A DNA stretch of 11,156 nt from UBA1858 sp963926275 (GTDB taxonomy: Bacteria > Pseudomonadota > Gammaproteobacteria > UBA4575), in the NCBI GenBank assembly GCA_963926275.1, contig CAWUWP010000022.1, positions 1-11,156 of the forward strand, read 5' to 3'. Below the pieces are notes generated by a model. It ran no database searches, had not been told where the DNA came from, and was given only the letters and a program-made list of their open reading frames with translations. Each line of letters begins with the position of its first letter. Positions within the stretch are counted from its first letter, which is position 1. Of the stretch, positions 5,855-11,156 are shown piece after piece. A program made the position numbers and the translations under genes.

Positions 5855-5932
5855 AATATCATCAACACGCAAAAACATATTCGCTAATGAACAAAGCCAG
5901 CACTTTTGTGATTCTTGCCAAGCAGATTAATT

Positions 5933-6535
5933 TTACGCGCTATATTGAAATGCTGAGGCGAGTCCAACAGTATTGGAATGCGTATGATCTGTACTATTAC
6001 TGCGGTACCAAGTTTTCTTGGATTTGGCGATACTCAATGTATTGCCGGGAGCAATGCCAAGCGGGTGATTACTGACAGTGACATCACCGCCATCTTCGCC
6101 ATCAATGGTGTACATTTCATTTTCGCCGACTTTGCCTATTTTTAAATGGCGTTTTTTACCTTCAATGATAAATTCTATGGGTGCTTGCTCCACAGTTTTT
6201 ACTTCGCTAATCAGTCCTGCAATGACGGAAAGGTGTCCGCCATGTTTGCCACTCCATAATTCAGTGATGGCCATTGCCTGCATTTCAGTTGCATCATCAT
6301 CAATGTACAAATTAATTTTCCATCCGCCATCCGTTAACATGCCGGGTGCTTCAAGGTATACCGCGACCTTGATACCATCAAGTTTGACCTCACCTAAGTT
6401 GCCTTTTTCGATTTTCCAACCCACTAGCGCATGACAGTAACCTTTGGTTGGGGGCATTAGAAAAATGCACGGACATACTAAGTCACAATTACATGATTCA
6501 AAATAATTTCCTTCAAGACTCCAATTGTTAGCCAT
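5933..6535 (-). CDS. DUF1326 family cysteine-rich protein
   Basis: With the start at 6535 the protein has 200 residues and opens with the family's hallmark W-x-LEGNYFE followed by C15-N-C17-DLV-C21-P-C23, with Cys34 and His35 close behind. The Cys-x-Cys-xxx-Cys-x-Cys cluster suggests metal or redox binding, but no activity is established for the family. The rest is beta-rich, with GK.GG.L.V at about 95-105. A longer frame starting at 6577 exists. The 6535 ATG is preferred because AAGGAAG lies 5 nt upstream, homologues start near this W-x-LEG segment, and the best promoter's -10 box covers 6579-6584, which would place the upstream ATG ahead of the transcript start. The gene is divergent from the DUF2182 membrane protein. 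Confidence 0.85.
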   Translation of the reverse strand: MANNWSLEGNYFESCNCDLVCPCIFLMPPTKGYCHALVGWKIEKGNLGEVKLDGIKVAVYLEAPGMLTDGGWKINLYIDDDATEMQAMAITELWSGKHGGHLSVIAGLISEVKTVEQAPIEFIIEGKKRHLKIGKVGENEMYTIDGEDGGDVTVSNHPLGIAPGNTLSIAKSKKTWYRSNSTDHTHSNTVGLASAFQYSA

Positions 6536-6540
6536 CAATA

Positions 6541-6547
6541 CTTCCTT
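6541..6547 (-). promoter_or_regulatory. Ribosome binding site that fixes the DUF1326 start
   Basis: AAGGAAG on the minus strand ends 5 nt before the ATG at 6535. No comparable site precedes the upstream in-frame ATG at 6577. Confidence 0.65.
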
Positions 6548-6578
6548 TAGGTGATTTTTTGTGTCGTCGTTGTTCAAT

Positions 6579-6606
6579 AGTATACTCAGCAGCCTATGAA
6601 ATACAA
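6579..6606 (-). promoter_or_regulatory. Candidate promoter of the DUF1326 gene
   Basis: On the minus strand TTGTAT (6606-6601) and TATACT (6584-6579) are spaced by 16 bp, a reasonable sigma-70 pair with a weak -35. Transcription would start near 6572, leaving a leader of about 37 nt before the ATG at 6535. Confidence 0.4.
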
Positions 6607-6670
6607 ATCTTCTAAGTGGTTGTTATTATTATAACTATCACGCCATGCACTTAATTTTTAAGTATTATTT

Positions 6671-7465
6671 ATGACTGATAAAGCAATAAAACTAAATTAT
6701 TTTAGCCGCGATCATTTGATTGTGTATAGCGCCATGTTGGCGCTTTGTGTCACCGCCTGGGGTTATATGGCCTATATGGGGTGGGCGATGCAAAATATGG
6801 ATGTCGTTGACATGTGGATGCCGCCTCACTCTGACACTCAGCCTTGGCAACTATATGATTACTGGATGCTGTTTTTTATGTGGGTTGTCATGATGATTGC
6901 AATGATGACACCTTCAGTATTACCTATGGTTTCATTGTATGTGACTGTCACCAATAGCAAAAAATCAAAAGGCCAAGCTTATACGCCAACGATGATATTT
7001 CTAAGCGGTTACTTAATTGCGTGGACCTTGTTCAGTGTTGCGATTTCAATAGCGCAGTATCCTCTGCATGTCGCGGGTTTGCTGAATCCTATGATGGACA
7101 GTCGAAGCTATTTATTGAGTGGAAGTATTTTAGTGTTAGCGGGTATCTATCAATGGACCCCCTGGAAAAATGCATGCTTAGACCAATGTCGAAGTCCATT
7201 AAATTATCTAATGACAAGTTGGCGAGAAGGTGACGCTGGTGCCATTCGTATGGGCATACATCATGGCGTTTATTGTGTCGGATGTTGTTGGGCATTAATG
7301 GCTGTGATGTTTTCTGTTGGGGTGATGAATGTCATGTGGATGCTAGTGATTGCATTTTTTGTATTAGCAGAAAAAATTTCACCGCTATCGTCTAAATACA
7401 TAAGGATTATTTCTGGACTAGGGCTGGTTTTTTGGGGTAGCTATTGGTTATCTTTATACCCTTAG
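6671..7465 (+). CDS. DUF2182 family integral membrane protein (predicted metal-binding)
   Basis: The 264-residue protein has about six to seven membrane spans. Family signatures are visible in order: 'WMLFFMWVVMMIAMMTPSVLPM' at 65-86, 'FLSGYLIAWTLFS' at 110-122, 'AGIYQWTPWKNAC169LDQC173RSPL', and 'G-I-H197-H198-G-V-Y-C202-V-G-C205-C206-W', followed by a Met-rich helix. The paired Cys/His motifs and the abundance of Met fit the family's description as predicted metal-binding membrane proteins, but no transport or enzyme activity is proven. DUF2182 and DUF1326 genes are commonly neighbours, and here they are divergent across a short interval. That supports a joint role, perhaps the soluble partner handing a metal or thiol ligand to the membrane partner (inference). 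There is no strong Shine-Dalgarno sequence before the ATG. Confidence 0.87.
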   Translation: MTDKAIKLNYFSRDHLIVYSAMLALCVTAWGYMAYMGWAMQNMDVVDMWMPPHSDTQPWQLYDYWMLFFMWVVMMIAMMTPSVLPMVSLYVTVTNSKKSKGQAYTPTMIFLSGYLIAWTLFSVAISIAQYPLHVAGLLNPMMDSRSYLLSGSILVLAGIYQWTPWKNACLDQCRSPLNYLMTSWREGDAGAIRMGIHHGVYCVGCCWALMAVMFSVGVMNVMWMLVIAFFVLAEKISPLSSKYIRIISGLGLVFWGSYWLSLYP

Positions 7466-7492
7466 TAGCTTGACGACTTTGATTCTTCACTA

Positions 7493-7518
7493 ATAGATAG
7501 TCTCTTACTATTATCTAT
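7493..7518 (+). terminator. Possible weak terminator hairpin after the DUF2182 gene
   Basis: ATAGATAGT and ACT-att-ATCTAT pair around a CTCTT loop with a three-base bulge and are followed by the AT-rich ATTTATTG. The stem is AT-rich and the T run is broken, so termination would be inefficient. Confidence 0.25.
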
Positions 7519-7638
7519 ATTTATTGTTAGGTTTGACGTGAGATAGAATATCTATAACGATGTTTGGAATAAACAAAAAATATTGATACATTAGTGTTAA
7601 TGATGAATTCACTGTTGTAAGAACCAAATGAAATTAAA

Positions 7639-7929
7639 ATGATAAAAGTTAAAAATAGTGCTATTCACGGTAAGGGTTTATTTAGCGCGAAAAAAATTCG
7701 TAAAGATACTGTGATTGGCCAATGCAAAATTAAAAAAACTAAAGAATCCAAATCAGATATGTATACATTATGGGTAGAAGATAAGCCTTATAGTGTGAAA
7801 TGCGACTTACGTTTTATTAACCACTCGAGTAAACCCAATGTTGCTTACTATGATGACTTTTCCGTTGTCGCGCTAAAAAACATCAAGAAAGGTGAAGAAT
7901 TACTACATAATTATGGTTGGGATGAATGA
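7639..7929 (+). CDS. Minimal SET-domain protein (putative protein-lysine methyltransferase)
   Basis: The 96-residue protein is a bare SET core. It has HGKGLFSAKKI (10-20), the N-terminal SAM-contact motif; R58-F-I-N61-H62-S-S-K-P-N67, matching the catalytic RFxNHSxxPN signature; and IKKGEELLHNYGW (82-94), with Tyr92 in the ELxxxYG motif. The SET-I insert is very short and there is no Cys-rich post-SET segment or extra domain. The small size is typical of bacterial SET proteins, whose substrates are mostly unknown. About a fifth of the residues are lysine, so self-methylation or DNA/RNA binding is conceivable (inference). An overlapping four-codon frame at 7628 (MKLK) ends within the start region. 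The Shine-Dalgarno sequence is weak. The gene is convergent with the DASS transporter, 18 bp apart. Confidence 0.85.
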   Translation: MIKVKNSAIHGKGLFSAKKIRKDTVIGQCKIKKTKESKSDMYTLWVEDKPYSVKCDLRFINHSSKPNVAYYDDFSVVALKNIKKGEELLHNYGWDE

Positions 7930-7947
7930 CGCTTTGTGTTGGCTAAG

Positions 7948-9462
7948 CTAGAAGCCAATCACTGGTTTAATAACTAAAAATGTAAATGCAGTTATCAGCC
8001 CCACACCAATAATATTTAACCACAATCCGGCTTTGCACATTTCAGGAATGGTGATGTGTCCCGAGCCAAATACGATGGCATTGGGCGGTGTTGCTATCGG
8101 CATCATGAAAGCAAAACTAGCGGCGATAGTTGCTGGGAATATTAATAAGTAAGGGTGGATTCCTGCACCAATTCCAATGCCGGCAAGAATCGGGACAAAT
8201 GTTGCAGTGGTCGCTGTGTTTGACGTTAATTCGGTTAAGAAAATAATGCTAGCGCAAATAATTAATACAAATAACACTTCTGGAATGTTTTGAAGAAATA
8301 GCGCTTGTGACGCAATGTATTCGTCAACACCATTAGTTCTAATGGCTTTAGCCAACGTTAGACCACCGCCAAACAAAATAAATATTCCCCAAGGCAGTTT
8401 TTTAGCAGTTGGCCAATCTAATACAAATACTCTCTGCTTGAAGTTGACGGGAATAATGAATAAAAACATTGCCGCCAGCATTGCGATGCCCGGGTCACTA
8501 AGCTGATATAGCGGTTGAATAGCTTGTTGATTAATAGTGATAGTGAGGTTTTGCAGTAAGGGTCTAGTGATCCAAATAATGACGGTTGCTGCGAAAACGA
8601 AAATGGTGATTTTCTGTCCGCGATCCATTTTTTGTTGTTGATCTGTAAATGTGCCTGATTGCTGATTGAGTGCTTCGGCTTTGAATGGGAATACCAATTT
8701 GGTTAACACCAACCATATGATAGGTAAGAAAATAATGGCTAAGGGTGCGGCAAAGGATAGCCACTGGATAAAGCTAATCTCTAGTTGGTATTCACGGCTG
8801 ATGCTTTCTTCAAGGAAGCTGACTAAGAATAGATTGGGTGCAGTGCCAATTAATGTCATTGTACCGCCGACTGACGCTGAGTAAGCGATCCCCAGCATCA
8901 TGCAGCGGGCAAAGTTGTGCTGGCTAAGGTTGGCAAAGCTGCGTTGCTGCTGACTAGTATAAAAAGCAATCACACTTAAACCGATCGGCAGCATCACAGC
9001 GGTAGCGGCGGTATTTGAAATGAAAGCGCTGAGTAGTGCGGATGACAACATGAATCCGGCAATCAACATAAAAGGGTTCTTGCCGACAATAGCGAGCACC
9101 GTATTGGCTAATCTATGATCTAATTTCCAACGCTGCATGGCTAGCGCGATCAGAAATCCCCCCATAAACAAGAAAATCAGGTGAGATGCGTATGGGGCGG
9201 TGGTGGCCTTGATATCGGCAATGTCCAATAACGGAAACATGGCAATGGGAAGTAAGGCGGTCGCGCTAATATCAATGGCTTCAGAAAGCCACCAAATTGC
9301 CATCCATACTGTCATGCAAAGTGTTGTTTTTGCTGAGAAAGTGAGTGGAATTAACGCTTTATGGATATCGACAAATTGGTCAGGTAAGGCAAAGTATAGG
9401 CATAACGCGGCTAAAGGGCCGGCGAAGAATCCAATGCGTTGAACAGCAAATTGCATAAGCAA
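7948..9462 (-). CDS. DASS/SLC13 family sodium-coupled anion (dicarboxylate/sulfate) symporter
   Basis: The protein has 504 residues and more than ten hydrophobic segments. Two inverted-topology repeats each carry the DASS Ser-Asn-Thr motif: S149-N150-T151 in 'AFISNTAATAVMLPI' and S414-N415-T416 in 'LTSNTATTATFVPIL'. These shape the substrate and sodium sites. The supporting loops 'GGTMTLIGTAPN' (199-210) and 'MPIATPPNAIVFGSGHI' (454-470) are also family-typical. The likely role is Na+-driven uptake of C4-dicarboxylates or a similar anion across the inner membrane; sulfate is not excluded. The frame opens with TTG at 9462, 6 nt after an AGCGGGA, with an ATG two codons later (9456). Either could be the start. 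The intergenic space to moaA, divergent, is only 38 bp. Confidence 0.88.
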   Translation of the reverse strand: MLMQFAVQRIGFFAGPLAALCLYFALPDQFVDIHKALIPLTFSAKTTLCMTVWMAIWWLSEAIDISATALLPIAMFPLLDIADIKATTAPYASHLIFLFMGGFLIALAMQRWKLDHRLANTVLAIVGKNPFMLIAGFMLSSALLSAFISNTAATAVMLPIGLSVIAFYTSQQQRSFANLSQHNFARCMMLGIAYSASVGGTMTLIGTAPNLFLVSFLEESISREYQLEISFIQWLSFAAPLAIIFLPIIWLVLTKLVFPFKAEALNQQSGTFTDQQQKMDRGQKITIFVFAATVIIWITRPLLQNLTITINQQAIQPLYQLSDPGIAMLAAMFLFIIPVNFKQRVFVLDWPTAKKLPWGIFILFGGGLTLAKAIRTNGVDEYIASQALFLQNIPEVLFVLIICASIIFLTELTSNTATTATFVPILAGIGIGAGIHPYLLIFPATIAASFAFMMPIATPPNAIVFGSGHITIPEMCKAGLWLNIIGVGLITAFTFLVIKPVIGF

Positions 9463-9500
9463 GTTTAATCCCGCTAATTGATTAGAAATGAATAGTACAT

Positions 9501-10514
9501 ATGACTGAATTGAACGACCAATACAATCGAAGCATGAGAGATCTGCGTATCTCGGTGACTGATCGATGTAATTTCCGCTGCACTTATTGCATGCCGAAGC
9601 AGGTGTTTAATTCGAAGTATCAATTCTTAGTACGTGATGATTTGTTGTCATTTGAAGAAATAACGCGACTAGCAAAAGTATTCGTTAATAATGGTGTGCG
9701 CAAATTGCGCTTAACCGGGGGTGAACCCTTGTTGCGCAAAAATCTTGATGTGTTAATAACTGAATTAAGTGCTATTCCTAATGTTGAAGATATTGCCTTA
9801 ACGACTAATGCATCTTTGCTTACCTTAGATAAAGCTAAACAATTGAAAAGTGCGGGCTTGCATCGCATTACAGTGAGTTTAGATGCGATTAATCAAGATA
9901 CCTTCATGAAGATGAATGATATGAAGGTGTCTGTACAAAAAGTATTAGATGGTATCGATAACGCACGCAGTGCTGGCTTTAAGTCAGTTAAAGTTAATAT
10001 GGTTGTGCAGAAGGATGTTAATGAAGAAGATATTTTGCCAATGGCAGAATATTTTAAAGGAACGGATAATATTTTACGTTTCATTGAGTTTATGGATGTT
10101 GGTAATACCAATGGCTGGAATATGCAGCAAGTCGTTTCCGGTCAAGAAATTGTTGATCGCATTCAACAAAAGTTTCCAATGCAGCCCACTGACCCAAATT
10201 ACAAAGGTGAAGTTGCTAAACGCTGGCGCTATGAAGATGGCAGCGGTGAAATAGGCGTGATTACTTCGGTGACACAAGCATTTTGCGGTGATTGTAATCG
10301 TCTGCGACTGTCTGCTGCAGGAAGTATTTATACGTGTTTGTTTGCCTCACAAGGAATGGACCTGCGTCGTCTATTGCGTGAAGGTGCATCAGATGAGTTT
10401 ATAAATGAAGTGATTGCCAATACCTGGAAAGATCGCACTGATCGATATTCAGAGCTAAGGGGTAAAGATAAGCATGTCATACATAAAGTAGAAATGTCCT
10501 ATATCGGTGGTTGA
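9501..10514 (+). CDS. moaA: GTP 3',8-cyclase MoaA (molybdenum cofactor biosynthesis)
   Basis: This radical-SAM enzyme converts GTP to 3',8-cyclo-GTP, the first step of molybdenum cofactor synthesis, in the cytoplasm. The N-terminal [4Fe-4S] motif is C23-NFR-C27-TY-C30, with GGEP at 73-76 in the SAM-binding region. The second cluster, which binds substrate, is C262-GD-C265 with C279 in CNRLRLSAAGSIYTCLF. The protein ends in the conserved Gly-Gly needed for activity. At 337 residues it is full length. The ATG at 9501 lacks a strong Shine-Dalgarno sequence; a nearby ATG at 9488 is out of frame and stops at once. The next gene overlaps its last 8 nt. moaB is also present nearby; moaC, moaD and moaE are not in the window. 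Confidence 0.95.
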   Translation: MTELNDQYNRSMRDLRISVTDRCNFRCTYCMPKQVFNSKYQFLVRDDLLSFEEITRLAKVFVNNGVRKLRLTGGEPLLRKNLDVLITELSAIPNVEDIALTTNASLLTLDKAKQLKSAGLHRITVSLDAINQDTFMKMNDMKVSVQKVLDGIDNARSAGFKSVKVNMVVQKDVNEEDILPMAEYFKGTDNILRFIEFMDVGNTNGWNMQQVVSGQEIVDRIQQKFPMQPTDPNYKGEVAKRWRYEDGSGEIGVITSVTQAFCGDCNRLRLSAAGSIYTCLFASQGMDLRRLLREGASDEFINEVIANTWKDRTDRYSELRGKDKHVIHKVEMSYIGG

Positions 10515-10896
10515 TCAAGCCTCTTTTTATGAGCGTATTGGTGGTCAAGTAGCAATCGTTAAGTTAGCTAATCAGTTCTATGATGTTATGCAGCGAGATG
10601 CAGTTGCTAATCACGTGCTAAATCTACATCCGGATAACTTAACTAGATCTCGCAAACGATTAGCCAATTTTATTTGTGAGTGGTTCGGTGGGCCAAAGTT
10701 GTTTGGTGAGCTATACGTTAATCCTGAATGGCTTAAGCTGCGACATAAACACTTGAATATTGGGCTCAAAGAGCGCGATCAATGGATGCATTGCATGACC
10801 ACAGCGATGCGCGAATTAAACTATGATTCTCAGCTAAAGAAAGACCTCACAAAAACATTCTTTGAGGTTGCTGGGTTTATGCGTACACGCGTTTAA
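10507..10896 (+). CDS. Group II truncated haemoglobin
   Basis: The 129-residue protein matches group II (TrHbO-type) truncated globins. It has YERIGG at 8-13, FYDVM with Tyr25 at the likely B10 position, 'LHPDNLTRSRKRLANFICEWFGGPKLFGELY', then LRH80KHLNIG with His80 as the probable proximal haem ligand, and 'ERDQW93MHCM' carrying the Trp G8 position diagnostic of groups II and III. The usual HP before the F helix is NP here. The start is a GTG at 10507 that overlaps moaA by 8 nt, so translational coupling is likely and no separate Shine-Dalgarno is needed. Group II globins bind oxygen or NO and have been linked to peroxidase or oxygen-sensing roles. Coupling to moaA may mean protection of its oxygen-sensitive clusters (inference). 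Confidence 0.88.
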   Translation: MVDQASFYERIGGQVAIVKLANQFYDVMQRDAVANHVLNLHPDNLTRSRKRLANFICEWFGGPKLFGELYVNPEWLKLRHKHLNIGLKERDQWMHCMTTAMRELNYDSQLKKDLTKTFFEVAGFMRTRV

Positions 10897-10897
10897 A

Positions 10898-11156
10898 CTA
10901 CCTTTCTAGAAGACGTGGGATTAACTCAACTAAATTACATGGGCGATGACGATAATCCAATTGCTGGTTAATTAATTTATCCCAGGCGTCTGCGCACGCA
11001 CCAGAAGAGCCAGGTAAGCAGAAGATATAAGTCCCATTAGCCACACCTGCGGTGGCGCGAGATTGCAATGTTGATGTTGCAATAGATTCAAATGACAACA
11101 CTCTAAACATTTCTCCAAAGCCTTCTATCTCTTTGTCGAGTAATGGTTTCACTGCT
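10898..11156 (-). CDS. moaB: MoaB family molybdenum cofactor protein, C-terminal part
   Basis: The frame runs off the right edge of the window, so only the last 85 or so residues are seen. They read AVKPLLDKEIEGFGEMFRVLSFESI, then TSTLQSRATAGVANGTYIFCLPGSSGACADAW and RPCNLVELIPRL, which is the MoaB signature almost residue for residue. The GTG at 11152 is an internal Val codon, not a start. MoaB and its Mog-type relatives act in molybdopterin adenylylation or metal insertion; MoaB's exact role varies by organism. Its stop (TAG at 10900-10898) is one base from the globin's stop, so the two genes converge with essentially no gap. Confidence 0.92.
   Translation of the reverse strand, partial: AVKPLLDKEIEGFGEMFRVLSFESIATSTLQSRATAGVANGTYIFCLPGSSGACADAWDKLINQQLDYRHRPCNLVELIPRLLER

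Noticed and set aside
5855..5878. N-terminal extension of the four-Cys protein to 5878
   Set aside because: The extra eight residues would place charged residues before an already complete signal peptide that starts at 5854.
6536..6577. N-terminal extension of the DUF1326 protein to the ATG at 6577
   Set aside because: The extension has no family similarity, lacks a ribosome site and would begin upstream of the predicted transcript start. The start at 6535 has AAGGAAG in good position.
7939..7958. TTGGCT/AGCCAA inverted repeat as a terminator between the SET and DASS genes
   Set aside because: The stem has six pairs with an 8-nt loop and no T run on the plus strand, and it overlaps the DASS stop region. 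It is too weak to call.
11150..11152. GTG as the start of moaB
   Set aside because: The MoaB pattern continues in frame to the window edge, so this is an internal Val codon of a truncated gene.

Overview
The window looks like a chromosomal stretch from a moderately AT-rich gammaproteobacterium, probably aquatic or marine. I infer this from protein style (MoaA, MoaB, group II truncated haemoglobin, DUF1326/DUF2182 pair, DASS transporter) and from dispersed ATTCCCGC/GCGGGAAT palindromes. The genus cannot be fixed from sequence alone. I see no prophage, insertion sequence, tRNA, rRNA or CRISPR array. Most genes are housekeeping or accessory metabolic, in short transcription units that change strand often.

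Layout: (1) 2-784 is the 3' part of a DUF4139 gene whose reading frame is broken by a TAA at 38-40. (2) 785-1205 holds no gene but two tandem copies of a 106-bp palindrome-bearing unit, followed by a degenerate 38-bp periodic array. (3) 1206-2120 is an EamA-family permease. (4) On the minus strand, 3365-2123 is a two-gene unit: a thioredoxin-fold lipoprotein, then a double ChrR-type cupin. (5) Divergent from it, 3493-4353 is a PEP mutase/isocitrate lyase superfamily enzyme. (6) 4354-4934 looks like a long gene-poor gap but contains two tiny paralogous minus-strand genes (32 and 33 codons, shared W-x-L-I-D-P-T). Each has a good Shine-Dalgarno sequence, and the second is followed by a perfect 12-bp stem terminator. 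(7) 5854-4935 encodes a small four-cysteine exported protein and a CAP-domain lipoprotein. (8) 6535-5933 (DUF1326, cysteine-rich) and 6671-7465 (DUF2182 membrane protein) form a divergent pair. (9) 7639-7929 is a minimal SET-domain protein, convergent with a DASS/SLC13 transporter (9462-7948). (10) 9501-10514 is moaA, overlapped by a truncated haemoglobin gene, with the 3' end of moaB (minus strand) abutting it at the right edge.

How the genes may work together: MoaA and MoaB both serve molybdenum cofactor synthesis. The globin appears translationally coupled to moaA, which suggests a link between oxygen or NO handling and the oxygen-sensitive radical-SAM step. The thioredoxin lipoprotein, cupin, four-Cys protein, CAP lipoprotein and DUF1326/DUF2182 proteins are all cell-envelope, redox or metal-type proteins, but no single pathway joins them. 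The most novel element is the pair of tiny W-x-L-I-D-P genes, followed by the nonsense-interrupted DUF4139 gene.
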